Assembly: GCA_008636105.1 (NCBI GenBank)
Contig: VSDH01000002.1
Location: forward strand, 1-64,000
Source of the DNA: Candidatus Scalindua sediminis
GTDB lineage: Bacteria; Planctomycetota; Brocadiia; Brocadiales; Scalinduaceae
Reading direction: 5' to 3'
Length of the DNA stretch: 64,000 nt
Below, in pieces: positions 7,922 to 15,276 of this stretch. A model generated the notes under the pieces. That model made no database searches. It was not told where the DNA came from and saw nothing but the letters and a program-made list of their open reading frames with translations. The position numbers and the translations under genes were made by a program. The stretch's first letter is position 1. The number at the start of each line of letters is the position of its first letter.

Positions 7922-8680
7922 ATGAAACCGACAGTAAGAATAGCTACAACCCAGACCCCGGACGGAGGCGAGATGGAGCTTTACCAGCATGATCGTGATT
8001 TCTCGATCATGCTCAACGGTCAGGATTTGATGCACAGTCGCCAGCATGAGTCGGAACTGGAGCTCGCGCGGTTGGGTTGTGCGCACCTGGCTGGTAGCAA
8101 GGCGCCAAGCATACTCATCGGCGGCTTGGGTTTGGGCTATACCTTACGCCAGGTTCTCGATATGTTCAGCCCCCACGCCCAAGTGGTGGTAAGTGAACTG
8201 GCGAGTGCTGTAGTCGAATGGAATCGTGAGTTTCTCGGGGAGCTCAACGGCCAGTCGCTGGAGGACGAACGAGTTGACATCAAGACGGGAGATATCGTGG
8301 AGCTTATCTCACGTTCCAAGAGCAGATTCGATGCGATCCTGCTGGATATCGATAATGGTCCCAGCGAGATGAACAATTCAGGGAACCGCCGTCTGTACGG
8401 TTATGAAGGACTTCAGGCCTGTCGCCACGCGCTGCGCGAACAGGGGTGTCTGGGTGTATGGTCGGCTGAGCCAAGTAAAAAATTCGAGCAGCTCTTGATG
8501 AGCTGCAGCTTTCATGTGCGGCGTTTCCGGGTCCCCGCCTACAAGGGGAGTAAATCGCAGTCACGTTTTGTATGGGTCGCTTCGGAGGACAAGATTATCC
8601 TGCCCCCCGGCGGCGGCGAGCCACGCCTGCCGCTCAGAAACGAAAGGAAAAGGAAGAAGAGGGGTCAAGTCCTTTCTTGA
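7922..8680 (+). CDS. Spermidine synthase-like SAM-fold protein
   Basis: A 252-residue Rossmann methyltransferase-fold protein of the SpeE-like type. Motif I is ILIGGLGLGYTLRQ near residues 60-73, followed by an acidic VVSELASAVVEW that would hold the cofactor ribose, and FDAILLDIDNGP as the post-II strand. Proteins like this are found beside polyamine synthases but many lack a proven substrate. The C-terminus is basic (ERKRKKRGQ). Its last codons contain GGGGTCAAGTCC...CTTGA, a REP-like palindrome. GC content is much higher than in nearby genes and resembles the helicase, so it is probably another imported gene. Confidence 0.75.
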   Translation: MKPTVRIATTQTPDGGEMELYQHDRDFSIMLNGQDLMHSRQHESELELARLGCAHLAGSKAPSILIGGLGLGYTLRQVLDMFSPHAQVVVSELASAVVEWNREFLGELNGQSLEDERVDIKTGDIVELISRSKSRFDAILLDIDNGPSEMNNSGNRRLYGYEGLQACRHALREQGCLGVWSAEPSKKFEQLLMSCSFHVRRFRVPAYKGSKSQSRFVWVASEDKIILPPGGGEPRLPLRNERKRKKRGQVLS

Positions 8681-8736
8681 CTACATATAATAAACTGGGA
8701 TCGCGTCTTGATTAGTGATTATAGGATAGGGGAATT

Positions 8737-8931
8737 ATGATTGGTACAAATCGTGTGAATATAAAAGCGGGGTTGCCGGTCTTAATTGTATTAAAGAAAG
8801 ACCAACGATCGGGAAATCTCACGAAAGGTATTGTAAAAGACATTTTGACAAAATCTTCCCATCACTCCCACGGAATTAAAGTCCGTTTGGAAAGCGGCGA
8901 AGTTGGGAGAGTGAGGGAAATATGCGTCTGA
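8737..8931 (+). CDS. ywbE: YwbE family protein
   Basis: A 64-residue protein matching the YwbE family (about 60-70 aa, function unknown): IKAGLPVLIVLKKDQRSGNLTKG at the front, then VKDILTKSSHHSHGIKVRL and a GEVGRV end. The fold is probably a small KOW/SH3-like beta barrel, since the pattern resembles short RNA- or protein-binding barrels; that is inference. Translation starts at ATG after a weak GGATAGGGG site. It stands between the spermidine-synthase-like gene and maf, on the same strand. Confidence 0.8.
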   Translation: MIGTNRVNIKAGLPVLIVLKKDQRSGNLTKGIVKDILTKSSHHSHGIKVRLESGEVGRVREICV

Positions 8932-8951
8932 ACCATTAAATCCTTTTCTTA

Positions 8952-9575
8952 ATGAACAATTATTCTAAATTGATTATTGCTTCTGTGTCTCCGCGACGGC
9001 TTGAGTTGCTACTGCAAATATTCCCAACAATCCCAATCGAAGTTGTAGTCAGCAAACTGGATGAGTCATTCAAGGAAAACGAGGACCCGGTTGAACGAGT
9101 ATTACGGCTTGCGCTGGCTAAAGCTATGGACGTCTCTTTGCAACACGATGATGACCACTCTGGCGCGTTGGTAATCGGCGCAGACACAGAGATTGTTTTA
9201 GACGGCAAGTCGCTGGGCAAACCGCATGACGATTTGGAGGCTGAAACTATGCTTTCTTCACTTTCCGGAAGAAGCCATGAGGTAATTACGGGTTTTGCGA
9301 TTGTGGATCCAAATACAAAAGAGCATTTTGTGGACTCTTTATCAACAGAAGTAAGATTTAAGAAGCTTTCGCAAGAGACCATCGCTTGTTATATCAGCAC
9401 AGGCGAACCAATAGGAAAAGCCGGAGCTTATGGCATTCAAGGGCAAGGGGTCATTTTGATTGACGGCATCAATGGCAGTTACAGCAATGTGGCGGGACTC
9501 CCTTTAGAACGAGTATGGGAATCTTTAAAAACCAGATTTCAGTTTCCCGTATGGGGTCCTGACAAAAAAATATAA
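8952..9575 (+). CDS. maf: Maf-like nucleoside triphosphate pyrophosphatase
   Basis: Maf/YhdE proteins hydrolyse non-canonical or surplus nucleoside triphosphates to monophosphates and pyrophosphate. The signature ASVSPRR is at residues 11-17, the catalytic GADTEIV lies near residue 76, and LGKP plus LSGRSHEVITG follow. The length of 207 aa is normal. The N-terminal reading MNNYSKLIIASVSPRR fits family starts, although no ribosome site is visible, so translation may be coupled to ywbE, which ends 20 bp upstream. Confidence 0.9.
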   Translation: MNNYSKLIIASVSPRRLELLLQIFPTIPIEVVVSKLDESFKENEDPVERVLRLALAKAMDVSLQHDDDHSGALVIGADTEIVLDGKSLGKPHDDLEAETMLSSLSGRSHEVITGFAIVDPNTKEHFVDSLSTEVRFKKLSQETIACYISTGEPIGKAGAYGIQGQGVILIDGINGSYSNVAGLPLERVWESLKTRFQFPVWGPDKKI

Positions 9576-9606
9576 TAGGATAATTAAATAAATAGGAATA
9601 AATAGA

Positions 9607-9698
9607 GACCCGCCAAACAACCTGTCGGGCAAGCAACGACTATTATCTCGTCAGGGTAAAGAAGTTAGTTGGAGAGAGGACAGGGCTTCTCTAGACTA
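9607..9698 (+). repeat. Composite mosaic repeat, copy C
   Basis: It starts with the same GACCCGCC...GTCGGGCAAGCA segment as copy A, goes through the CTCGTCAGGGTAAAGAAGTT core and then, unlike A, B and D, through GAGAGGACAGGGCTTCTCT into a tRNA-Leu body. 9637-9780 matches 14072-14215 (copy E) at a constant offset of 4435 bp. Confidence 0.75.
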
Positions 9699-9780
9699 TG
9701 GTGCCAAAGGTGGGAGTCGAACCCACACCCCCTTATCGAGGACCGGATTTTGAATCCGGCGCGTCTGCCAATTCCGCCAC
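9699..9780 (-). pseudogene. Truncated tRNA-Leu (CAA)
   Basis: Positions 9699-9780 are identical to the body and CCA end of the intact tRNA-Leu at 14134-14221, including the anticodon stem with TTCAAAA loop. The first seven bases of the acceptor stem are missing: the sequence there reads ATGGATC instead of the needed GCCAGAG and cannot pair with CTTTGGC. It is therefore a 3' fragment, of the type left when DNA integrates into or recombines at a tRNA gene. Confidence 0.8.
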
Positions 9781-9826
9781 GATCCATAGTGGCAGGTGAG
9801 CTTAGTCGTTATGTGAGGAATCAATA

Positions 9827-10678
9827 ATGGAGTCATTAATGTTTAAAGAACTAAAAGAATTTAATACACGCCCTGCACCTTTTCAATTTTATACAGCAGA
9901 TGAACTGTGGGCAAATGAGCATACAGCAAAACAAATGCTTGAATACCACTTAAATGAAACCATTGATGTTTCATCTCGAAACAAGGACTTTATTGAGCGC
10001 TCTTTGGAGTGGATTGTTTCTCATTTTGGAGTGGATAAAAATACTGAAATTGCAGACTTTGGCTGTGGCCCAGGGCTATACACAACTAGACTAGCAGAAC
10101 GAGATGCAATTGTTACCGGCATTGATTTTTCAGAAAACTCCCTAAAGTATGCAAAACAAGTAGCTGCTAAAAAAGACTTAAAAATAAATTATGTTCTGAC
10201 AAATTATTTAGATTTTGAGACAACAAACAGTTTCGATCTCCTCACAATGATCATGTGTGATTTCTGCGCTTTAAGTCCAGAGCAAAGAAAAATAATGCTC
10301 TCAAAATTCTATTCACTATTGAAGCCAGACGGCTCTGTGTTGCTTGATGTGTATTCTTTGAATAGTTTTAACCAAAAAGAAGAATCAGCAACCTACGAAC
10401 TCAATCAGTTAAATGGGTTTTGGTCACCTGAGGATTATTATTGTTATGTTAACACATTCAAATACGAGAAAGAAAAAGTAATACTTGATAAATACACAAT
10501 AATCGAAGAGTCACGAAAGCGTGTAGTATACAACTGGCAACAGTATTTCAGCAAAGATTCACTTAGAAAAGAATTTGAAGAAAATGGTTTTAAGGTTGAA
10601 GAAATATACTCAGATGTTGCAGGTTCAACATACAACCCTGAAACCACAGAATTCGCAGTTGTCGCCAAGAAGCCGTAG
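9827..10678 (+). CDS. Class I SAM-dependent methyltransferase
   Basis: A 283-residue methyltransferase with the Rossmann core between about residues 60 and 185. Motif I is ADFGCGPGLYTTRLA, then TGIDFSENSLKYAKQ (motif II acidic residue) and FDLLTMIMCDFCAL (motif post-II). The C-terminal third is mixed alpha/beta and may form a substrate cap. The substrate cannot be read from sequence; MT11/MT25-type small-molecule methyltransferases have this pattern. Its AT-rich composition fits the host. It lies directly behind the tRNA-Leu fragment, inside the 4.4-kb interval bounded by tRNA-Leu direct repeats. Confidence 0.85.
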   Translation: MESLMFKELKEFNTRPAPFQFYTADELWANEHTAKQMLEYHLNETIDVSSRNKDFIERSLEWIVSHFGVDKNTEIADFGCGPGLYTTRLAERDAIVTGIDFSENSLKYAKQVAAKKDLKINYVLTNYLDFETTNSFDLLTMIMCDFCALSPEQRKIMLSKFYSLLKPDGSVLLDVYSLNSFNQKEESATYELNQLNGFWSPEDYYCYVNTFKYEKEKVILDKYTIIEESRKRVVYNWQQYFSKDSLRKEFEENGFKVEEIYSDVAGSTYNPETTEFAVVAKKP

Positions 10679-10881
10679 AAAACAAGGAGCAACTAAAACC
10701 GGGGGACACCATACATATTTAATTGACTTATGAGGATACAAAAGCTAAATATTTTAGTATAACCTAAAGGGGAAACCGTAGAAAAAAGACGTTTTTAATA
10801 ATGAAGACTACACAACCTATATAGAATTGATGGATTTTTAACTCGTCTTGAAAAGTCTATAGGCAGGTTGCTCAAACTTAC

Positions 10882-12507
10882 CTAAACTATTATATTCTCA
10901 TGCATCTCTTCACGCAGCTTTTTAACGTCAGAATTTTCCAGGTATTCATCAAAGCTCATCTTTTTATCTATAACTCCGTAAGGAGTTATCTCAATTATTC
11001 TGTTTGCTATTGTCTGCATAAACTGATGGTCGTGAGAGACAAACATAACAGCACCCTTAAATTTGACCAACGCGTTGTTTAACGAGGTGATTGCCTCAAG
11101 ATCCAGATGATTAGTGGGTTCATTTAAAAGCAGCACATTGGCTCCACTTAACATCATCTTTGCCAGCATACAGCGCACTTTTTCACCACCGGATAATACA
11201 TTAACCTTTTTTAATGCTTCCTCACCACTAAAAAGCATTTTACCCAAAAAACCTCTTATAAACGTGACATCCTTCTCTTTGGAGTATTGACGAAGCCAGT
11301 CAATTAAATTAACATCTTCATTAAAGTATGCTGAGTTATCTTTTGGCAGGTATGACAGAATTGCAGATGAACCCCAGGTGTAATCACCACTGTCTGCTTT
11401 AATCTCATCCATTAATATTTCAAATAGCGCGGTTTTTGCTAAATCATGCGTGCCGACAAAGGCTATCTTATCGTCATTGTCAAATGTTAATGTTATATCA
11501 TTAAAGGCTTCTTCATCGTTCACTTTTTTTGAGATATTTGTTATTGAGAGTACATTGTTTCCTAACTCTTTTTCGGGTGTAAAATTGATAAATGGCAACT
11601 TTCTTGATGAAGGTTTTATCTCCTCAAGTACCATCTTTTCGAGCGTCTTCTTTCTTGAAGTGGCCTGTTTTGCTTTGGATGCATTTGCGCCGAACCGGGC
11701 AACAAAGGCCTCAAGCTCTTTTCGTTTAGCCTCTGTCTTTTTATTCGCGTTTTTTGTCTGCTGCAAAGCCAATTGGCTTGACTCTAGCCAGAAATCATAG
11801 TTACCGGTGTAGACGCTAACTTTCCCGTAATCTATATCTGCTATATGAGTACATACGTTATTAAGAAGATGCCTGTCATGTGAAACAACAATTACTGTAT
11901 TCTTAAAATTGATCAGAAACTCTTCGAGCCAGTTAATGGATTGAATATCCAGATGGTTTGTAGGTTCATCAAGTAATAAAATGTCAGGATTACCGAAAAT
12001 CGCCTGAGCCAAAAGGACTTTTACCTTTTCATTACCTGAGAGTTCAGCCATTTTCTTTTCATGGAGCTCATCTGCTATGCCGAGACAACTTAAAAGAGTA
12101 GATGCCTCGCTTTCAGACTCCCATCCATTGAGTTCACCAAAATCATCTTCAAGTTCAGAAGCTTTCATACCATCTTCACTGCTAAAATCACTCTTTGCGT
12201 AAATGGCATCCTTTTCAACCATAATCGAAAAAAGCTTTTTGTGCCCCATTATCACTGTCTTACGTACTTCAAATTCATCAAACTCAAACTGGTTCTGTTT
12301 TAAAACCGCAATTCTTTTTCCGGGCGCTATGCTTATGGTTCCTGATGAGGGCTCAAGATCGCCTGACATGATTTTAAGGAGAGTTGATTTACCAGAGCCA
12401 TTGGCGCCGATAACTCCATAACAGTTACCCGGACTGAACTTTGCATTTACATCTTCAAATAGTACCCGTTTTCCGTATCGTAAACTTATATTGTTTGTCT
12501 TTAGCAT
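10882..12507 (-). CDS. ABC-F ribosome-associated ATPase (YbiT-like)
   Basis: A soluble protein with two tandem ABC domains and no membrane segment, 541 aa, typical for ABC-F. Domain 1 has Walker A GANGSGKST and LSGNEKVKVLLAQ; domain 2 has the signature LSGGEKVRCMLAKMM and Walker B VLLLNEPTNHLD. The second Walker A is degenerate (FVGTHDLAKTALF instead of GxNGxGKST). A Lys-rich linker (about 240-300) fits the P-site tRNA interaction motif. ABC-F proteins act at the ribosomal E site, in stalled translation or in resistance to ribosome-targeting drugs. The start ATG follows an AGAGAAGG site. The weakened second P-loop is unusual but seen in YbiT-like members. Confidence 0.87.
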   Translation of the reverse strand: MLKTNNISLRYGKRVLFEDVNAKFSPGNCYGVIGANGSGKSTLLKIMSGDLEPSSGTISIAPGKRIAVLKQNQFEFDEFEVRKTVIMGHKKLFSIMVEKDAIYAKSDFSSEDGMKASELEDDFGELNGWESESEASTLLSCLGIADELHEKKMAELSGNEKVKVLLAQAIFGNPDILLLDEPTNHLDIQSINWLEEFLINFKNTVIVVSHDRHLLNNVCTHIADIDYGKVSVYTGNYDFWLESSQLALQQTKNANKKTEAKRKELEAFVARFGANASKAKQATSRKKTLEKMVLEEIKPSSRKLPFINFTPEKELGNNVLSITNISKKVNDEEAFNDITLTFDNDDKIAFVGTHDLAKTALFEILMDEIKADSGDYTWGSSAILSYLPKDNSAYFNEDVNLIDWLRQYSKEKDVTFIRGFLGKMLFSGEEALKKVNVLSGGEKVRCMLAKMMLSGANVLLLNEPTNHLDLEAITSLNNALVKFKGAVMFVSHDHQFMQTIANRIIEITPYGVIDKKMSFDEYLENSDVKKLREEMHENIIV

Positions 12508-12762
12508 AACCTTCTCTTTTCGTTAAAATTGATCCAAAGAATTAATCCTTACATTAAGTTGTGTTCAAACCCCTGATGAAGTGAAATAACATTACATCAC
12601 AAATAATGCACGAAATGCAAAATTAGAACGTGGATTTGTGTATTTGAGGATAAATCAAATAAATTGACAACTTCACATTATGACCTTAACAATGAAATTT
12701 TTGAAATGAAAAGCTTGGGGGCCAATATTTACTATTTTACGGGCTGTTGCCCTATGAATGGG
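12508..12762. other. Non-coding stretch, no clear signal
   Basis: AT-rich DNA between the start of the ABC-F gene and repeat copy D. It must hold the ABC-F promoter (reading leftwards), but I see no convincing hexamer pair and no conserved RNA fold. Confidence 0.4.
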
Positions 12763-12880
12763 GGCAAGCAGCGACTATTGTCTCGTCAGGGTAAAGAAGT
12801 TGATTGGAGATAAAGGTTTGAAAAGGAAAAGGGTCAAGTCTGCTGTTGACTCAGCTATTTATCATAATCTGTTACCTTCC
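12763..12880 (-). repeat. Composite mosaic repeat, copy D (RNA-binding gene 3' flank)
   Basis: Here the repeat core is in what appears to be its original place: the 3' untranslated flank of the RRM gene, whose stop codon is at 12872-12874. Read on the minus strand it has the gene end GGACGGGGAAGGTAA, a GTCAA...TTGAC hairpin and the conserved CCTGACGAGA block. Copies A and B keep this flank plus the last few codons; C and E keep only the outer block. Confidence 0.7.
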
Positions 12881-13375
12881 CCGTCCTCCTCCTCTGCCGC
12901 CGCCATATCCTCCCTTGCCACCGCCATAGCCCCCTTTACCGCTGCCGCCATATCCTCCCTTGTCGCCGCCATATCCTCCCTTGTCGCCGCCATATCCTCC
13001 CTTGCCGCCGCCATATCCTCCCTTGCCGCCGCCATATCCTCCCTTGCCGCCGCCGTATCCGCCTCCCTTGTCGCCGCCGTATCCGCCTCCCTTGTCGCCG
13101 CCGTATCCGCCTGTGCTGCCTCCAAATTTTTCGGTGCGAGGACGTGCTTCATTCACGTTAAGTGTTCTTCCCTTTAACTCTTTACCATTCAGTCCATCAA
13201 TTGCAGCCTGTCCTTCAGCTTTAGAGGACATCTCCACGAATCCAAATCCCTTTGACTCACCACTAAACTTGTCTTTTATGACTGTGGCAGATTCAACCTT
13301 ACCGAATGCTTCGCAAGCGAGCCGTAAATCCTCTTCGGTAGTGTCGTATGACATATTTCCTACATAGATCTTCAT
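12872..13375 (-). CDS. Glycine-rich RRM RNA-binding protein
   Basis: Residues 1-80 form one RRM: RNP2 is IYVGNM (3-8) and RNP1 is KGFGFVEM (about 42-49). Residues 86-167 are a low-complexity tail of GGYGGDKGG and GGYGGGKGG units, ending RGGGRGR, encoded by near-perfect 18-bp DNA repeats. The layout matches cyanobacterial Rbp and eukaryotic cold-inducible glycine-rich proteins, which bind structured or cold-stabilised RNA. The Tyr/Gly/Arg tail could drive condensation. A cold-shock gene lies 240 bp upstream on the same strand. The repeat-rich DNA is liable to expand or contract. The extreme 3' end of this gene was copied into repeats A and B. Confidence 0.9.
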   Translation of the reverse strand: MKIYVGNMSYDTTEEDLRLACEAFGKVESATVIKDKFSGESKGFGFVEMSSKAEGQAAIDGLNGKELKGRTLNVNEARPRTEKFGGSTGGYGGDKGGGYGGDKGGGYGGGKGGYGGGKGGYGGGKGGYGGDKGGYGGDKGGYGGSGKGGYGGGKGGYGGGRGGGRGR

Positions 13376-13471
13376 CCTGTTTTCCTTTCTAATAATAAAG
13401 TTGCACTTAAACTGACATTACTTTTAGTGTATTCTACCAGTTTTCTTTATTCCCTGCATATATAAACAAAG

Positions 13472-13500
13472 CCCCCGATACCCTTTCATGGATATGGGGG
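13472..13500 (-). terminator. Hairpin after cold-shock gene
   Basis: On the minus strand CCCCCATATCC, a six-base loop and GGGTATCGGGGG form a strong stem about 115 bp after the csp stop codon, followed by CTTTGTTT. This is a plausible rho-independent terminator separating csp from the RRM gene, although the T-run is weak. Confidence 0.55.
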
Positions 13501-13616
13501 ACTTATACGTTATCATTATAATAATATTTTACAACTACTCTATATTAATTATTATATACAACTCTCTTTCGATAGATTATACAGCAAAAAATATATGAGT
13601 ATGCTTTACAATATTT

Positions 13617-13817
13617 TTATATTTTGACAACATTTGAGGCCTTGCTACCCTTTTCGCCCTGTTCGACTTCAAACTCTACCTGGTCCCCTTCTGAAAGGCT
13701 TTTAAAGCCCTCAGACTGGATTGCGGTATGGTGAACAAAGACATCGTCTCCGTTTTCCTGAGAAATAAAGCCAAAGCCCTTTGAGTCGTTAAACCACTTA
13801 ACTGTTCCTTTTGGCAT
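13617..13817 (-). CDS. Cold-shock protein CspA family
   Basis: A 66-residue OB-fold single-stranded RNA/DNA chaperone. The signature [16 protein letters not shown] (residues 3-18) includes RNP1, and [10 protein letters not shown] is RNP2. The frame extends upstream to 13874, but the first 19 codons would read a hydrophobic, non-family sequence. The start chosen at 13817 gives the canonical MPKGTVKW and has a strong AAGGGGGTGAT ribosome site. An upstream hairpin may control expression. It forms, with the RRM protein and RhlE, an RNA-chaperone group. Confidence 0.95.
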   Translation of the reverse strand: MPKGTVKWFNDSKGFGFISQENGDDVFVHHTAIQSEGFKSLSEGDQVEFEVEQGEKGSKASNVVKI

Positions 13818-13851
13818 ACTGAAAATCACCCCCTTTAAATAGTAAAAAGGT

Positions 13852-13896
13852 AAAAAAATAAAAAAAGGCCACAAGATTGGAAACCTTGTAGCCTTT
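13852..13896 (-). terminator. Hairpin plus T-run in the csp leader
   Basis: Read on the minus strand, AAAGGCTACAAG and CTTGTGGCCTTT (13864-13896) pair with one G-T wobble around a 9-nt loop, followed at once by a T-rich run TTTTTTTATTTTTTT. It lies 35-80 bp upstream of the csp start. It could terminate the transcript of the tRNA-Leu gene upstream, or act as an attenuator in the csp leader. Confidence 0.6.
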
Positions 13897-14029
13897 ATAT
13901 ATACATATATATACTGAACAACTCAACGTCCAACGAAACAAAATAATATCACACATTACTCATTAAAGCAAGAGAAAACAATATTTTAATTTTCAGGCTT
14001 GCTTCTACCACATCTCCGAAAATAATTAG

Positions 14030-14133
14030 TAAACTTAAAAAAATTACCGAATTATTGAGCCAGTACAACAGCGGCTATTATCTCGTCAGGGTAAAGAAGT
14101 TACCTGGAGAGAGGACAGGGCTTCTCTAGACTA
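14030..14133 (+). repeat. Composite mosaic repeat, copy E
   Basis: It contains the transposase-tail segment (AAACTTAAAAAAATTACCGA), the CTCGTCAGGGTAAAGAAGTT core and GAGAGGACAGGGCTTCTCT, then runs into the intact tRNA-Leu. It unites features of copy B (left end) and copy C (right end). This makes it the best candidate for a donor in the recombinations. Confidence 0.7.
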
Positions 14134-14221
14134 TGGTGCCAAAGGTGGGAGTCGAACCCACACCCCCTTATCGAGGACCGGATTTTGAATCCGGCGCGTC
14201 TGCCAATTCCGCCACTCTGGC
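14134..14221 (-). tRNA. tRNA-Leu (CAA)
   Basis: On the minus strand the 88-nt gene starts GCCAGAGTGGCGG and ends CTTTGGCACCA, with CCA encoded. The acceptor stem GCCAGAG/CTTTGGC pairs with one G-T. The anticodon stem CCGGA/TCCGG holds the loop TTCAAAA, giving anticodon CAA. A long variable arm and a GGTTCGACTCC T-loop fit class II tRNA-Leu. A fragment lacking the 5' end is at 9699-9780, and 5'-tip fragments are in repeats A and B. Confidence 0.95.
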
Positions 14222-14483
14222 TACCGATTTAAATCTTCGGGAGTTAAGCTTTGGCCTTTTATTTCCTGCGTAGCGGAGGTCTTCAGACCTCCTCCCGTCA
14301 TGGGATTAGTCCTAATTTAAACATTTACATAGCTAACATTGCCAACCAACCCATGAAGTTGGAAACCTAAAGGTTTCCGCTACTACTCAAATGAAGGTTG
14401 AAAAAAAGTTTTTATCTGCGGAAATCCCTGCCAGACAAATGCCGCCTGTTGGACGGACAGGGCAGGCAGGCATGTCTTCTTAA

Positions 14484-14969
14484 TTAAAACAATCTATGGG
14501 TCTTTCTTTTGGAAATTGGTGGGCCAATTATCTCTGCAAATATTATGGCACTTCGAAGGTCTTTCTTTGAAATGGTACCCCATGGAAATTTTACCTGGTA
14601 ACGTTCCTTCTTTTCAGGAATAACAGCCTTCTCTCTCTCTCTGAGTTCTTTCATTAAGGGAGATTCAAATTCACGAAGGCCTTCTTCTCTTTCTGGTCTT
14701 GTTATAGGTTTAACTATTTCCTTTAAGGGTCCTGGTTTTTCTTCCTCAATTGTTATTCTCTGTGGTTCGGGCTCCGGTCTTTCTATGCCAAGAATCTCTT
14801 CAAGGTATTTGCCAAACCCTGTTTGCCGTTCCTCTACCTTCTTCTTTACCTCCATTGGTTTTTCAGTAGTGGTGAGGGCTTTCCTTCTAGCCCTGCCTTT
14901 GAGAACCGTAATTATGATAAAGATAACTAAGATTATAGCCCAGACTAATTGTTCCATTCCTATATTCAT
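14484..14969 (-). CDS. Single-span membrane hypothetical upstream-operon partner of FloA
   Basis: A 161-residue protein of unknown function. Residues 6-23 form one membrane helix, followed by a basic stop-transfer (KGRARRK) and a Glu/Pro/Lys-rich cytoplasmic linker (about 35-130). A conserved-looking C-terminal motif, KDLRSAIIFAEIIGPPISKR, could be a short helix that docks a partner. Such small membrane proteins with an IIGPP-type end are common in Planctomycetes and Omnitrophota, as I recall them. It is last in the minus-strand set nfeD-nfeD-floA, but a MITE-like element lies between floA and this gene, so it may be transcribed apart. Confidence 0.6.
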   Translation of the reverse strand: MNIGMEQLVWAIILVIFIIITVLKGRARRKALTTTEKPMEVKKKVEERQTGFGKYLEEILGIERPEPEPQRITIEEEKPGPLKEIVKPITRPEREEGLREFESPLMKELREREKAVIPEKKERYQVKFPWGTISKKDLRSAIIFAEIIGPPISKRKTHRLF

Positions 14970-15033
14970 GAATTAATCCCCCTTCAGCCCACCCGAGTGA
15001 TGCCCGCCAGAATGACTTTGCCTGCCCGGCACG

Positions 15034-15219
15034 AGGCTGTGTCGTAATAAAGGAAATGCCTATTTTGTCATTCTGAATCCTGTGCTGAACTTGTTTCAGT
15101 ATTGATTCAGAATCTAATGATTTCAACAGGTTAGCAACCTTAGAGATCCCGCCCCCACTGCTAGCTTACGAAGCGCAAGCGAGCAAGCTGTGGGGGGGGA
15201 TGACATTGTGGCACAGCCT
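15034..15219. mobile_element. MITE-like element, family 1, copy 1
   Basis: Ends are AGGCTGTGTCGTAATAAAGG and, inverted, AGGCTGTGCCACAAT. The inner 70 bp, from ATTCTGAATCCTGTGC through CAGAATCTAATGATTTCAA, are almost identical to 28712-28888. No protein is encoded; short reading frames that contain KSLDSESILKQVQHRIQND come only from the repeat. Confidence 0.7.
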
Positions 15220-15276
15220 CTACGCTTTTCGGACTGATCGAGCTGGCAGCTTGTTAATTTGTAATTTTTGCAAATG

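Noticed and set aside
12900-13120. Regular 18-bp repeats that might be taken for a CRISPR-like array
   Set aside because: There are no unique spacers; the repeats are in frame and encode the GGYGGxKGG tail of the RRM protein.
12758-13177. Open frame rich in Ala/Ser opposite the RRM gene
   Set aside because: It is the antisense image of the GGYGG-coding repeats of the RRM gene and of repeat D. The low-complexity content and lack of a ribosome site speak against a real gene.
13818-13874. N-terminal extension of the cold-shock protein (MWPFFIF...)
   Set aside because: It overlaps the leader hairpin and a strong ribosome site lies directly before MPKGTVKW, the canonical family start.
14887-15126. 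Short minus-strand ORF containing KSLDSESILKQVQHRIQND, with a twin at 28625-28837
   Set aside because: Both come from the interior of the family 1 MITE-like element. The shared peptide reflects DNA repeat identity, not a protein family.
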